Below, one piece after another: positions 17,610-26,292 of a stretch of DNA of 64,000 bases (positions are counted from its first letter, which is position 1; the number at the start of each line of letters is the position of its first letter). Under the pieces are notes generated by a model that saw nothing but the letters and a program-made list of their open reading frames with translations, made no database searches and had not been told where the DNA came from. Position numbers and translations under genes: made by a program. This stretch comes from Angustibacter luteus (GTDB lineage: Bacteria; Actinomycetota; Actinomycetes; Actinomycetales; Angustibacteraceae): NCBI RefSeq assembly GCF_039541115.1, contig NZ_BAABFP010000004.1, positions 504,335 to 568,334 on the forward strand, written 5' to 3'.

Positions 17610-18110
17610 CTAGTTCTGGATCGACTGCGCCTGTGACAGGTTCCAGGCGGACCAGCCGCCCTGGATCTGGTTGGTCACCCGGAAGCGCACCTTCTGGTAG
17701 ACCTCCTCGTCGCCGTCCGTGTCGTCGGTGACGGGCAGCGCCGCCCGCACCGTGATGTCCTTCGTCGCGCCGGCGGCCGGGAAGGACTTGTTCTGCGTCG
17801 AGGTCCCGGTGAACTCGTCCAGCGCATCCGGGTCGCCGGCGGCGCCGGCCAGGTCGGACTCCCAGCGCTCGTGGGTGATCTCGACGCTCACGCCGGCCAG
17901 GGACGGGTCGCACGTAAGGTGGTAGACGTAGTCGGCCTGCTTGAGTCCGCCTGCGGTCCAGTGGTTGGTGAACGCGGGCTTGTCGACGGTGAGGTGGCAG
18001 CCGTCCTTGGTGACGGTGCCGACGGCCTGCGCCGACGACGCCACCCCGAGCGGGGCACCGACTCCGGCGGCCAGCGCGAGGGTGATGGCGAGCTTCCTGC
18101 TTCGGTTCAT
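17610..18110 (-). CDS. Small secreted protein of unknown function
   Basis: 166 aa. Clear signal peptide (RSRKLAITLALAAGVGAPLGVASSAQA). The mature part is beta-rich with two Cys (DGCHLTV and HLTCDPS) that probably pair, and ends VRFRVTNQIQGGWSAWNLSQAQ. No family recognised. It might be an immunoglobulin-like or lectin-like module, but nothing supports a specific role. Confidence 0.75.
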   Translation of the reverse strand: MNRSRKLAITLALAAGVGAPLGVASSAQAVGTVTKDGCHLTVDKPAFTNHWTAGGLKQADYVYHLTCDPSLAGVSVEITHERWESDLAGAAGDPDALDEFTGTSTQNKSFPAAGATKDITVRAALPVTDDTDGDEEVYQKVRFRVTNQIQGGWSAWNLSQAQSIQN

Positions 18111-18131
18111 GGTCTTTCCCCCATCTGAAGA

Positions 18132-18150
18132 GGCGGTCGGGGTGACCGCC
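18132..18150. terminator. Hairpin downstream of arsR
   Basis: GGCGGTC-GGGGT-GACCGCC. It lies 58 bases past the arsR stop and upstream of the secreted-protein gene on the same strand, so terminator is the simplest reading. Confidence 0.45.
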
Positions 18151-18207
18151 GACATCAGAGTCGGTGGGGGTCGTCAGCGTGGCGTCACAACGGTCGGCCA
18201 GGCCGGC

Positions 18208-18576
18208 TCAGCAGCAGTGCGGGTCGAGCATCTGGGAGATGGCGTACAGGGACTCCGGCACCAGCCGGTACCAGACGTTCATGCCGTCCCGCCGCTTCGT
18301 GCACAGGCCGGCCTCGAGCAGCTTGCGCAGGTGGTGGCTGACGGTGGCTTCGCTGAGGCCGACGACGGGGGCCAGGTCGCAGGTGCAGGCCTCCCAGTTC
18401 GGGGCGCCGAGCAGGAACGCCACCAGCTGGAGGCGGGTCGGGTCCGCGAGCGCCTTCAGCCGGACGGCGAGGGCGACCGCGTCGTCGGCGGTCAGGGTGG
18501 GCGTGGCGCCGAGTGGCTCGCAGCAGATCGGTGAGGTGTCCACGAGCAGCGGCAGCGTCTTCGGCATGAGGGACAT
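18208..18576 (-). CDS. arsR: ArsR/SmtB-family arsenic-responsive repressor
   Basis: 122 aa with a winged helix-turn-helix: ALADPTRLQLVAFLL, then VGLSEATVSHHLRKLLEAGL and the wing RRDGMNVWYRL. Candidate As(III) ligands are abundant: Cys18-Cys19, Cys64-x-Cys66 (EACTCDL), Cys92 and the C-terminal Cys121-Cys122. It is divergent from arsI, with two matching 16-bp operators between them. AAGGTGG precedes the ATG by about 8 bases; a second Met three residues on is also possible. Confidence 0.9.
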   Translation of the reverse strand: MSLMPKTLPLLVDTSPICCEPLGATPTLTADDAVALAVRLKALADPTRLQLVAFLLGAPNWEACTCDLAPVVGLSEATVSHHLRKLLEAGLCTKRRDGMNVWYRLVPESLYAISQMLDPHCC

Positions 18577-18587
18577 CCTGCCACCTT

Positions 18588-18603
18588 CTTGACGAATGTC
18601 GAA
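18588..18603. promoter_or_regulatory. ArsR operator 1
   Basis: CTTGACGAATGTCGAA; on the other strand it reads TTCGACATTCGTCAAG, which fits the pattern TTCGAY-ATTC-RTCRAR shared with operator 2. It is adjacent to the arsR start. Confidence 0.65.
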
Positions 18604-18631
18604 GAGGTTGGCATGGTTCGGACGACAGTTA

Positions 18632-18647
18632 TTCGATATTCATCGAA
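18632..18647. promoter_or_regulatory. ArsR operator 2
   Basis: TTCGATATTCATCGAA, perfect 6-bp arms around ATTC, ending next to the arsI ribosome-binding site (GAAGGAG, 18645-18651). Confidence 0.7.
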
Positions 18648-18656
18648 GGAGTCGCC

Positions 18657-19094
18657 ATGTCCCGCGTCCAGCTCGCCCTCAACGTCGAGAACATCGACGA
18701 CGCCGTCACCTTCTACTCGACCCTGTTCGACACCCAGCCCGCCAAGCGTCGTCCGGGCTACGCCAACTTCGCCGTCGAGAACCCTGCCCTCAAGCTCGTG
18801 CTGTTCGAGAACCCCGGCCGGTCCGGCACTCTCAATCACCTCGGGGTCGAGCGCGAGTCGATGGCCGAGATCGTCGAGCAGGCGGAGCGCCTGGAGGCCG
18901 CGGGTCTGCAGCTGGACGTCGAGGGCGACGTCGTCTGCTGCTACGCGCGCCAGGACAAGCACTGGGTCACCGGTCCGGACGGACAGCGGTGGGAGAACTA
19001 CGTCGTGCTCGCGGACGCCGGAGCCGACCTCGAGGGCAAGACGCTGGCGGACGTCGGCGCCGCGCCCGAGAGCTCGGGCTGCTGTGCCGGCTGA
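18657..19094 (+). CDS. arsI: ArsI/CadI-family organoarsenical C-As lyase
   Basis: 145-aa VOC-fold protein: VQLALNVENIDDAVTFYSTLF...NHLGVE...GDVVCCYARQDKHWV...GQRWENYVV. The vicinal Cys94-Cys95 pair matches the pair that binds trivalent methylarsenic in ArsI, and His61 and Glu113 fit the metal ligands. ArsI uses Fe(II) and O2 to demethylate methylarsenite to As(III). A further SSGCC sits at the C-terminus. A strong GAAGGAG precedes the ATG. First gene of the ars operon; the stop lies 8 bases inside the next gene. Confidence 0.9.
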   Translation: MSRVQLALNVENIDDAVTFYSTLFDTQPAKRRPGYANFAVENPALKLVLFENPGRSGTLNHLGVERESMAEIVEQAERLEAAGLQLDVEGDVVCCYARQDKHWVTGPDGQRWENYVVLADAGADLEGKTLADVGAAPESSGCCAG

Positions 19095-19779
19095 GCTGGG
19101 ACGCCGACTGCTGGCCGAGCTGGTCGGGACGGCGGCGCTGGTCACGGTGGTCGTCGGGTCGGGGATCGCGGCTCAGCGGCTCTCGCCCCAGGACGTCGGT
19201 CTGCAGCTGCTGGAGAACTCGCTGGCGACCGCGCTCGGGCTCGGGGTGCTCGTCCTCGTGCTCGGTCCGGTGTCCGGAGCGCACCTCAACCCGGTGGTCT
19301 CGGCGGCGGACGCCGTCCTGGGCCGTCGGGGCCGCACGGGGCTACGCGCGCGGGACGTCGTCAGCTACACCGGCGCCCAGGTGGTGGGCGCGGTGCTCGG
19401 TGCCGCCGTCGCCAACGTGATGTTCGACCTGGATGCTGTTCAGGTGTCCACCACCGACCGGACGACCAGAGGCCACCTGATCGGCGAGGCCGTGGCGACC
19501 GCCGGGCTGGTCCTCGTGGTCTTCGCGCTGGCCCGGACGGGCCGGGGGGCCTGGTCGGCGTCCGCCGTGGGCGCCTACATCGGAGCGGCGTACTGGTTCA
19601 CCAGCTCGACGTCGTTCGCCAACCCCGCCGTGACCGTCGGCCGGACGTTCACCGACACCTTCGCGGGGATCGCCCCGGCATCCGTGCCCGGCTTCGTGCT
19701 CGCCCAGGTCGTCGGTGGCGTGCTGGGCCTGGCACTCGTGCTCGTCCTGTACCCCTTCGAGTCCGCGAGGTCCGCATGA
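19084..19779 (+). CDS. MIP/aquaglyceroporin-family channel of the ars operon (AqpS-like)
   Basis: 231 aa, about six transmembrane helices. The two half-helix motifs are present but the first is altered: GAHLNPVV in place of NPA, and SFANPAVTVGR for the second. Aquaglyceroporins in ars operons (AqpS type) conduct As(III) or methylarsenite down-gradient. Start GTG overlaps arsI by 11 bases, which gives the standard N-terminus GRRLLAELVGTAALV. It shares a 4-bp overlap with arsC. Confidence 0.87.
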   Translation: MPAELGRRLLAELVGTAALVTVVVGSGIAAQRLSPQDVGLQLLENSLATALGLGVLVLVLGPVSGAHLNPVVSAADAVLGRRGRTGLRARDVVSYTGAQVVGAVLGAAVANVMFDLDAVQVSTTDRTTRGHLIGEAVATAGLVLVVFALARTGRGAWSASAVGAYIGAAYWFTSSTSFANPAVTVGRTFTDTFAGIAPASVPGFVLAQVVGGVLGLALVLVLYPFESARSA

Positions 19780-20180
19780 CCCAGCCCAGGCCGTCCGTGA
19801 TGTTCGTCTGCGTGCACAACGCCGGCCGGTCCCAGATGGCCGCCGGGTTCCTCACCCACCTGTCCGAGGGTGCGGTGGAGGTCCGGTCGGCGGGCTCGGT
19901 CCCGGCCGACCAGGTCAACCCCGTCGCGGTGGCCGCGATGGCCGAGGTGGGGATCGACATCGCGGAACAGCGGCCGAAGGTCCTGACCGCGGACGACGTC
20001 CAGGCCTCCGACGTCGTCATCACGATGGGCTGCGGTGACGCGTGCCCGTTCTTCCCCGGGGTGCGCTACCTCGACTGGGAGCTCGACGACCCCGCCGGGC
20101 AGGACCTGGACGCCGTCCGAGCGATCCGCGACGAGATCCGGGCCCGGGTGGAGACTGTCCTGGGCGAGCTGACGCCCTGA
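19776..20180 (+). CDS. arsC: Arsenate reductase, low-molecular-weight phosphatase type
   Basis: 134 aa. P-loop FVCVHNAGRSQMA gives the CX5R motif (Cys12-Arg18); TMGCGDACPFFPG supplies Cys86 and Cys90, the resolving region of thioredoxin- or mycothiol-linked arsenate reductases. It converts As(V) to As(III), which the channel could let out. ATGA overlap with the channel gene, so the operon is arsI-aqp-arsC. Confidence 0.92.
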   Translation: MTQPRPSVMFVCVHNAGRSQMAAGFLTHLSEGAVEVRSAGSVPADQVNPVAVAAMAEVGIDIAEQRPKVLTADDVQASDVVITMGCGDACPFFPGVRYLDWELDDPAGQDLDAVRAIRDEIRARVETVLGELTP

Positions 20181-20203
20181 CCCCTGGCGAGACCAGAGAA
20201 GTG

Positions 20204-20229
20204 GGGCACCCAGGGGACGTCAGGTGCCC
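20204..20229. terminator. Terminator of the ars operon
   Basis: GGGCACC-N12-GGTGCCC hairpin 24 bases after the arsC stop. Confidence 0.5.
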
Positions 20230-20280
20230 GCATTCGCTGTTCTCGACGTCCCGCCCACGCGAGCCACTCCAGGAGCTCTC

Positions 20281-20580
20281 ATGCCCTCCTTCATCTTCAT
20301 CTACCGCGCCGGGCCTGACCCCGTACCCGCTGATCGCGTCGCAGAGAACCGCGCCGCGTGGCAGGAGTGGAACGCCTCACTCCAGGAGGACTACGGGATC
20401 CGCACCGCGGGGGGCAGGCTCGTGACGGCGACCGGTCAGACAGACGCGGATGGCGTAATCCGCGGCGCCTCGATGGTCGACTTCGACTCCCTCGAGCAGG
20501 CCGTCAGCGCCGCTCGAGGAGCACCGAACCTGGCCTTCGGCGGAAGTGTCGAGGTGCTCGAGGAGCTCTCGCAGCGCTGA
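20281..20580 (+). CDS. YCII-related domain protein
   Basis: 99 aa. FIFIYRAGPDPVPADRVAENRAAWQEW, RTAGGRLVTATG and SMVDFDSLEQAVSAARGAPNL follow the YCII/Dabb-like small ferredoxin-fold pattern common in actinobacteria next to sigma factors, though none is nearby. Function unknown. CAGGAG lies 6 bases before the ATG; a longer in-frame reading begins at 20224 without a binding site. Confidence 0.7.
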   Translation: MPSFIFIYRAGPDPVPADRVAENRAAWQEWNASLQEDYGIRTAGGRLVTATGQTDADGVIRGASMVDFDSLEQAVSAARGAPNLAFGGSVEVLEELSQR

Positions 20581-20593
20581 CCGCCGGAGTGCG

Positions 20594-20667
20594 TGGAGCG
20601 GGTGACGGGAATCGAACCCGCACTGTCAGCTTGGGAAGCTGATGTTCTACCATTGAACTACACCCGC
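20594..20667 (-). tRNA. tRNA-Gly (anticodon CCC)
   Basis: 74 nt including an encoded CCA. Acceptor GCGGGTG pairs with CACCCGC; D arm GTTC/GAAC; anticodon stem TCAGC/GCTGA with loop TTCCCAA (anticodon CCC, reading GGG); T loop TTCGATT; discriminator U. It is encoded on the minus strand, 14 bases after the YCII gene on the plus strand. Confidence 0.95.
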
Positions 20668-20744
20668 GAGCGCCCCGAAGTGCGCGCAGCAGAGCATAAC
20701 CGATCGCTCGGCTGGCCCGTGAGCGGCGCCTTCGGGGCCCCCGG

Positions 20745-22139
20745 TCAGCGAGAGACCTTGTCGGCCGACGCGGTGTCGCGCAGGTCGATGACCCGTTCGT
20801 ACGTCGCGTCGTCCTCGATGTCCATCCGCGATCGGTCGGGCAGCAGCACGACGGCCACGATGGTGATCACAGCGGAGATCGCGATGTACCCGGCGACCGC
20901 GTAGCCGGTGCCGAACGTGTGGATCAGCCAGACCGCGATCAGGGCGGCCGGGCCACCGGCGATCACCGAGGACAGCTGGTAGCCGATGCCCGCGCCGCCG
21001 TAGCGCAGGTTGGTCGGGAAGCTCTCGGCGATCAGCGAGGCCTGCGGTCCGTACTGGATCGCGTGCGGGATGAGGCCGAGGCAGACGGCGACGAACACCA
21101 GCCACTCGACGCCGGAGTCGAGCAGCGCGAAGTACGCGAAACCCCACACGCCCATGATGGCGGCGCCCGTGAGGTAGACCTTCTTGCGGCCGATGTTGTC
21201 CGACAGGTGCCCGAAGACGGGGACCAGCACGAGCTCGAAGCCCGCCGCGATCATGGTGCCGATGAGCACGAAGTTGCGGGTGTACCCGTGGTCGTCGTCG
21301 GTCAGGTAGGACAGCACGAACGCCGTCACCACGTAGAACGGCATCTGCTCGGACATCCGGGCGAGCGCCGACAGGATGATCTCCTTCGGGTACCGCTTGA
21401 CCACCTCGAGCACCGGCTGCTTGGCGATCGACTTCTCCTGCACCCGCTTGGCGAACATCGGCGTCTCGAGGATGGACAGCCGGATGTACAGGCCGATCGC
21501 GACCAGCACCAGGCTCAGCAGGAACGGGATGCGCCAACCCCAGGCCAGGAACTGCGCCTCCGTGGTGAGGTTGTTGAACAGCGTGAGCATCGCGGTGGCC
21601 AGGATCAGGCCGATGGCGACGCCGAGCTGCGGCCACGAGCCCATCAGGCCGCGGCGCTTCTGGTTGCCCCACTCCATCGAGAGCAGCACGGAGCCGCTCC
21701 ACTCACCGCCGACGGCGACGCCCTGCAGGACGCGCAGCCCGATCAGCAGGATCGGTGCGAGCGAACCCCAGGCCGCGGCGCCGGGCAGCGCCCCGATCAG
21801 GGTGGTGGCGGCGCCCATCATCAGCAGCGTGACGATCAGCGTGACCTTGCGGCCGATCCGGTCACCCCAGTGCCCGAAGATCGCGGCGCCGACGGGCCGG
21901 GCCGCGAAGCCCACGAAGTAGGTGGCGAACGACTCGAGGAGCCCGACGTAGTGCGAGGAGTCCGGGAAGAACACCTTGGGGAAGACCAGCGCCGCCGCGG
22001 TTCCGTAGAGGAAGTAGTCGTACCACTCGATGGTGGTGCCGACCGTGCTGGCGATGGCCGCCTTGCGGATCTGTCTGTCCTGCTCTGGGGTGCCTTGGGC
22101 CGCGGTGGCCGCGGCAGCGTTCTGGGGGTCCAGGGTCAT
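20745..22139 (-). CDS. MHS-family MFS metabolite:proton symporter
   Basis: 464 aa, 12 transmembrane segments. [39 protein letters not shown] and [19 protein letters not shown] are hallmark MHS (ShiA/KgtP/ProP-like) motifs; the second half repeats [14 protein letters not shown]. Substrates of the family are dicarboxylates, shikimate or betaines; the actual one is unknown. ATG at 22139 fits the family start; GAAGGCGG precedes it. Downstream on the same strand is tRNA-Gly. Confidence 0.9.
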   Translation of the reverse strand: MTLDPQNAAAATAAQGTPEQDRQIRKAAIASTVGTTIEWYDYFLYGTAAALVFPKVFFPDSSHYVGLLESFATYFVGFAARPVGAAIFGHWGDRIGRKVTLIVTLLMMGAATTLIGALPGAAAWGSLAPILLIGLRVLQGVAVGGEWSGSVLLSMEWGNQKRRGLMGSWPQLGVAIGLILATAMLTLFNNLTTEAQFLAWGWRIPFLLSLVLVAIGLYIRLSILETPMFAKRVQEKSIAKQPVLEVVKRYPKEIILSALARMSEQMPFYVVTAFVLSYLTDDDHGYTRNFVLIGTMIAAGFELVLVPVFGHLSDNIGRKKVYLTGAAIMGVWGFAYFALLDSGVEWLVFVAVCLGLIPHAIQYGPQASLIAESFPTNLRYGGAGIGYQLSSVIAGGPAALIAVWLIHTFGTGYAVAGYIAISAVITIVAVVLLPDRSRMDIEDDATYERVIDLRDTASADKVSR

Positions 22140-22295
22140 CGTCGACCGCCTTCGTTCTCGCGCGTGGGTGAATTTGCCCTGACAATCACCATTGCACCGA
22201 TCGTGATGACCGCAATTCGAGATCACCGGGTGCGCGAGACGGCCCGTGCGGGCGAGTCCGACGGAATGCCGTGCTCAGCACCGGGGCCGGCCGGT

Positions 22296-22301
22296 TACCC
22301 T
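22296..22301 (+). promoter_or_regulatory. Candidate -10 element of dcd (leaderless start)
   Basis: TACCCT, 6 bases before the GTG start, which would place transcription start at or next to the start codon. No ribosome-binding site is visible. Confidence 0.45.
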
Positions 22302-22307
22302 CGGTCC

Positions 22308-22883
22308 GTGCTCCTCAGTGACCGAGACATCCGGACCGAGATCGAGACCGGGCGGGTCGTGCTCGACCCCTACGACGAGACGATGCTGCAGCCGTCGAGC
22401 GTCGACGTCCGGCTGGACCGGTACTTCCGGTTGTTCGACAACCACAAGTACCCGGTCATCGACCCGTCGGCCGACCAGCCCGACCTCACCCGGTTGGTGG
22501 AGGTCTCGGCGGACGACCCGTTCGTCCTGCACCCGGGCGAGTTCGTGCTCGGCTCGGTGTACGAGGCCGTGACGCTGCCGGACGACGTCGCCGCCCGGGT
22601 CGAGGGCAAGTCGAGCCTGGGCCGGCTGGGCCTGCTGACCCACGCGACGGCCGGCTTCATCGACCCCGGCTTCAGCGGGCACGTCACTCTCGAGCTGAGC
22701 AACGTCGCGACCCTGCCGATCCTGCTCTGGCCGGGCATGAAGGTCGGCCAGCTGTGCTTCTTCCGGCTGACCAGCGCGGCCGAGCACCCCTACGGCAGCG
22801 AGCGCTACGGCTCCCGCTACCAGGGGCAGCGCGGACCGACGGCCAGCCGGTCGTTCCAGAGCTTCCACCGCACCCAGGTCTGA
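22308..22883 (+). CDS. dcd: dCTP deaminase
   Basis: 191 aa, full length for the family. [84 protein letters not shown] (catalytic Glu in TLELSN) and the glycine-rich C-terminal [15 protein letters not shown] are diagnostic. It makes dUTP from dCTP for thymidylate synthesis; some actinobacterial members also have dUTPase activity. GTG start with no ribosome-binding site, so probably leaderless. Confidence 0.95.
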   Translation: MLLSDRDIRTEIETGRVVLDPYDETMLQPSSVDVRLDRYFRLFDNHKYPVIDPSADQPDLTRLVEVSADDPFVLHPGEFVLGSVYEAVTLPDDVAARVEGKSSLGRLGLLTHATAGFIDPGFSGHVTLELSNVATLPILLWPGMKVGQLCFFRLTSAAEHPYGSERYGSRYQGQRGPTASRSFQSFHRTQV

Positions 22884-22898
22884 GCCCGGGCAGGCGCG

Positions 22899-23948
22899 AT
22901 GGCATGGTTCGGACGACGACGAGGCTCCGACGAGCCCACGCTCGAACAGCTGCGCCGCTGGCACCTGCTGCTGCTCCCGACCACGGTGGACGTCGGCCAG
23001 GTCGACCGCCTCATCCGCAACCGCTACCCGGACGCCCGGATCGCGGACACCCGACGGGCCCGGCTCGGCCGGCACGCGGCGATCAGCGGTCCGCACGAGC
23101 TCGAGGACGACGAGCTGCGGGCGGTGCAGGTGCCCGCGGGGTGGCGCACGGCCTACGCCCTCGAGGTCGAGGCCGAACCCGACCCGGACGCGTTCGAGGA
23201 CATCGGTGACCCGGTGCTGCGTGCCTGGTGGATGCGCGCGTTCCCACGCGGCAAGCCGTTCCGCGACGAGGGGGACGCCGTCGACCTGGCGCTCGCCCTG
23301 GCCCGTCGGCTGGGCGGCGCCGTGCGGGCGGCCGGCAGCGGCGTCCTGCTCGAACCGGACCACGACCGCCTGCTCGACCTGACCGTCTGGTCCGGCTACT
23401 GGCTCGGTCCCGACCGGCTCCTGGAGCTGCTCGGCCCGGTGCTGCCGGGCGCCGAGGTGAACCTGGCGGTGCACGGTCGGCACGAGGCGCCGCACCACGA
23501 CACCCCGTGGTCAGTCGACCCGCTGGACCCGCTCGGCGCCGACCTCGAGCACGCCCTCGGCGAGCCGGACCACGAGATCATCGACGAGGTCGCCCGCCAG
23601 CACGACGCCCGCGCCCTGGCCGGCGGGGTGGTGCTGGACGGGTACGCGCTGACCGCGCACGGCAGCCTCGTGGTCGAGGTGATCCAGGAGGACGCCGTGC
23701 CCATCTGGGTGCGCGAGCGGGTGTCCGGGCAGCTGCTCGACGCGACGAACCCGGTGGTGACCTACGCCGTGCGCTGGGTCACCCACGACCCGCACGTCCT
23801 GGAGTCCGAGGACCCGCCGTACGCCGTCCGGCTCGAGCGCGAACGCCTGCGGCCGCAGATGCGGGCTGCGGCGCTCAGCATCGCGGAGGCCAGCGCCGGG
23901 GTCGTCAGCGACAGCGCCGGTTTCGAGGTGGATCGCTACTCGCTCTGA
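22899..23948 (+). CDS. Conserved hypothetical protein
   Basis: 349 aa, soluble, acidic, no signal peptide. No family recognised. It starts 15 bases after dcd, so it is probably co-transcribed. The chain looks like two domains: an N-terminal part with LLLLPTTVDVGQVDRLIRNRYPDARI, and a part around DAVDLALALARRLGGAVRAAGSGVLLEPD. Regular pairs such as LTVWSGYWLGPDRLLELLGPVLPGAEV suggest a mixed alpha/beta fold. No catalytic motif is evident. Confidence 0.8.
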   Translation: MAWFGRRRGSDEPTLEQLRRWHLLLLPTTVDVGQVDRLIRNRYPDARIADTRRARLGRHAAISGPHELEDDELRAVQVPAGWRTAYALEVEAEPDPDAFEDIGDPVLRAWWMRAFPRGKPFRDEGDAVDLALALARRLGGAVRAAGSGVLLEPDHDRLLDLTVWSGYWLGPDRLLELLGPVLPGAEVNLAVHGRHEAPHHDTPWSVDPLDPLGADLEHALGEPDHEIIDEVARQHDARALAGGVVLDGYALTAHGSLVVEVIQEDAVPIWVRERVSGQLLDATNPVVTYAVRWVTHDPHVLESEDPPYAVRLERERLRPQMRAAALSIAEASAGVVSDSAGFEVDRYSL

Positions 23949-24009
23949 GGACCCTTGCTGGCTCGCCCGCGCACCGGTACACCTGTACTGGCGGCGGAAG
24001 GAGCTGGCC

Positions 24010-24666
24010 ATGGACACCTGGGCCTGGGATGCCCCGAAGTGGATCCTCCGCCTGCTCGTCGTCCTCACGCTGGTCGGCTGGGTGGTGCTCGCGGTCGTCT
24101 TCGGGTCGGTCAGCGTCTTCGGGTCGGCCAGCCCGAGGATCGGTTGGAAGCTCGTCGTGACGTCCGGGGCCAGCGTCGCCCTCGCCCTGGCCGTCGTGGC
24201 GGTGGCCGTGCAGTCGTTCGTCGGCAACGACCGCGGCCTGTCCGGCGCACAGCTGGCGTCCTTGGCGAAGCTGGCCGGCGCGAACGCATCCGACCGCGGC
24301 ACCGACGCCGTCAAGACCGTCTACAGCTGGCGCGAGGACCAGTGGCGTCAGCTCGCGCGCGGGGCCGCCGGAGTGGTGGTCGCGCTGCTCGTGGCCATCG
24401 TCCCGCTGCTGCTGAAGGCCCCGACGGTCGAGAACGTCTACTCCGTCCCTCCCGCCGCCGGCCAGCTGGCCGGCGGAGTGGCGGTGCTGAACGGGCTGCC
24501 GCTCACCCAGACCACGGTCTCCAGCGGCAGCACCGCCTTCCCGCCCGCCCTCTGGGTGGCGCTCGCAGATCTGCTGCTGCTCGCCGTCCTGGCCATGATG
24601 TTCGCGCGCGGAGCGCACCGCTCGTACATCCGTGACATCGCCACGCTCGCCGAGAAGGACACGTGA
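24010..24666 (+). CDS. Four-helix membrane protein of unknown function
   Basis: 218 aa with hydrophobic segments near residues 11-35, 47-68, 115-135 and 180-200. A loop between helices 2 and 3 (GLSGAQLASLAKLAGANASDRGTDAVKTVYSWRED) is hydrophilic, and the segment after helix 3 (NVYSVPPAAGQLAGGVAVLNGLP) may be extracytoplasmic. GAAGGAG lies 7 bases before the ATG. Its stop overlaps the next gene (TGATG), so the two products probably act together. Confidence 0.8.
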   Translation: MDTWAWDAPKWILRLLVVLTLVGWVVLAVVFGSVSVFGSASPRIGWKLVVTSGASVALALAVVAVAVQSFVGNDRGLSGAQLASLAKLAGANASDRGTDAVKTVYSWREDQWRQLARGAAGVVVALLVAIVPLLLKAPTVENVYSVPPAAGQLAGGVAVLNGLPLTQTTVSSGSTAFPPALWVALADLLLLAVLAMMFARGAHRSYIRDIATLAEKDT

Positions 24667-25298
24667 TGGGTTCGTACGCCGGGAGCCTGGCGACTGTCGT
24701 CGCCCTCCTGGTGACCGCCGCCGCGGCTGCCGCGCTGGCCGCCGCCGTCACCTTGATCGCGGCCAGTGTGCGCAGGCGTCGGACGCTGGAGTGGGCCAGC
24801 GCGACCGCGGCCCAGCTCGGTCGCGCGATGTCCGAGCCCCACGAGGGTGCCGCACCGACGGTGGACGAGGAACCCCACGCGGCTGGTCGGCCCGCGACGC
24901 TTCGAGATCGCCGGCCCCAGGAGTGGGCCGACCTGCGCGTGCTCCGGTCCGGCGGGTCCGCGATCCCTGCCCTCGACGAGCTGGATGGCATGCCCACGGA
25001 GCTGGTCACGTGGGCCGCTGCGCACGGGCCGGAGTCCGTTCGCAGGGACCTGCCGGTGGCGATGGACCTGCTTGCAGTGGACCGGGACGTGCGCTCGCAC
25101 CCTGCGGCGGGGGACGAGCCCGACGAGTCACTCGCGCCGCCGCCTGATCCGCTGCCACCGCAGCCCGACGACGGCGAAGTGGAGCCATCGACGGAGGAGC
25201 AGCGGTTGGCGAGACAGCGGCAGATCGCTGCCGACCGGATCGCGATGCTGAAGCGGATTGCCGCCAGGACCGGCAGCAAGTCGTTGAAGCCGGAGTGA
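24666..25298 (+). CDS. Single-pass membrane protein of unknown function
   Basis: 210 aa. One N-terminal hydrophobic segment (LATVVALLVTAAAAAALAAAVTLIAA) then a long charged cytoplasmic part ending QRQIAADRIAMLKRIAARTGSKSLKPE, likely helical. The middle is Pro/Asp/Glu-rich. ATG at 24666 is preferred over the GTG one codon earlier because GAAGGA is then 7 bases away. No family recognised. Confidence 0.7.
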   Translation: MGSYAGSLATVVALLVTAAAAAALAAAVTLIAASVRRRRTLEWASATAAQLGRAMSEPHEGAAPTVDEEPHAAGRPATLRDRRPQEWADLRVLRSGGSAIPALDELDGMPTELVTWAAAHGPESVRRDLPVAMDLLAVDRDVRSHPAAGDEPDESLAPPPDPLPPQPDDGEVEPSTEEQRLARQRQIAADRIAMLKRIAARTGSKSLKPE

Positions 25299-25335
25299 GC
25301 GGCCCGCATCGCGTTGCGGTCCGGCGGCCGGGCGG

Positions 25336-26232
25336 TCAGGCGATCAGGCGGGTCCGGCGCCACAGCCGCATCGTCGGCCCGCCCATCAGGCCGAGGTCGT
25401 CGAGGAAGCCGGTGAGCTGGCTGGCGCTGCTGCGCAGCTGCTCGGCGTAGTGCTCGTTGCCCGCCGCAGCTTCCTTGGCGCGCAACGGGTCCAGGTCGAC
25501 GGCCGCGTACACGCCGGGATGCACGAGGTTGCTCACGATGACGTCGGCGACGATCGCGATGACGGCCCGGTGCCGGCGGCGCTGCGCCGGCGACAGGTGC
25601 GGCGCCCGGCGGGCGAGCTCCTCGCGGGCGAAGCGCATGTGCCGCGCCTCCTCGAGGACGTGGATCCGGCTGACCTCGCGGGACAGCGGCTGCACCCGCT
25701 CGTCCCGGATGAGGTCGCGTTGCAGGATGTCCAGCACCTCCTCGGCCACCAGGATCGCGGCGTAGGCGGCCGGGCCGTAACCGATCGTCTTGAACAGCCG
25801 ACCGAGACGTCGTCCGGCCTTCGACGGTCCGTACGCCGGGCACCCGTAGGCCGAAGCCATCCGCGCGAACATCACGGAGTGCCGGCACTCGTCGCCGATC
25901 TCGGTGAGCGCGAACTGCACGTGCGGCAGCGATGGGTCGTCGTCGTAGACGTCCCGCAGCACCAGCTGCATCAGGATCATCTCGAACCAGATCCCGACGC
26001 CGCTGATGGACGCGAACTCGTGCTGGGTGAGGCGGACCTGCTGCTGCGGGCTCAGCTCGTCCCACAGCGGGGTCCCGTAGAGCGAGGACCACTCGGGGCT
26101 CATCCCGTGCAGGTCGGGCGCGAGCGGCGCCTGCCAGTCGAGGGCCACGTTCGGGTCGAAGGACGCCTTGGCGGAGGACGCCAGCAGGCGGGTGGGGACG
26201 ACCTCTCGGTCGGTGCGGGCAGTGACCGGCAC
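25336..26232 (-). CDS. AurF-family diiron oxygenase
   Basis: 298 aa, all-helical. Iron ligands are visible as QHEFASISGVGIWFE, EIGDECRHSVMFARM, LVAEEVLDILQRD and the C-terminal EEARHMRFAREEL, the spacing seen in AurF-type (p-aminobenzoate N-oxygenase) proteins. Most actinobacterial homologues have no known substrate. GTG start with GGAGGA 4 bases upstream. It is divergent from a TetR gene whose operator-like palindrome lies between them. Confidence 0.87.
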   Translation of the reverse strand: MPVTARTDREVVPTRLLASSAKASFDPNVALDWQAPLAPDLHGMSPEWSSLYGTPLWDELSPQQQVRLTQHEFASISGVGIWFEMILMQLVLRDVYDDDPSLPHVQFALTEIGDECRHSVMFARMASAYGCPAYGPSKAGRRLGRLFKTIGYGPAAYAAILVAEEVLDILQRDLIRDERVQPLSREVSRIHVLEEARHMRFAREELARRAPHLSPAQRRRHRAVIAIVADVIVSNLVHPGVYAAVDLDPLRAKEAAAGNEHYAEQLRSSASQLTGFLDDLGLMGGPTMRLWRRTRLIA

Positions 26233-26254
26233 GGTTCCTCCATCCGGGTAGGAA

Positions 26255-26277
26255 AGTAACTGTGAACTATGTTTACT
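26255..26277. promoter_or_regulatory. Probable TetR operator
   Basis: AT-rich patch with AGTAA...TTACT arms (26255-26259, 26273-26277) and, inside, the imperfect palindrome GTGAAC-TAT-GTTTAC. It lies between the divergent diiron oxygenase and TetR genes. Confidence 0.5.
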
Positions 26278-26292
26278 GCTAATCTGGTTCGC

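Noticed and set aside
20919..22883. A 654-aa plus-strand frame containing dcd at its end
   Set aside because: The first 460 codons are antisense to the MHS transporter; only the last 191 codons, from GTG 22308, are dcd.
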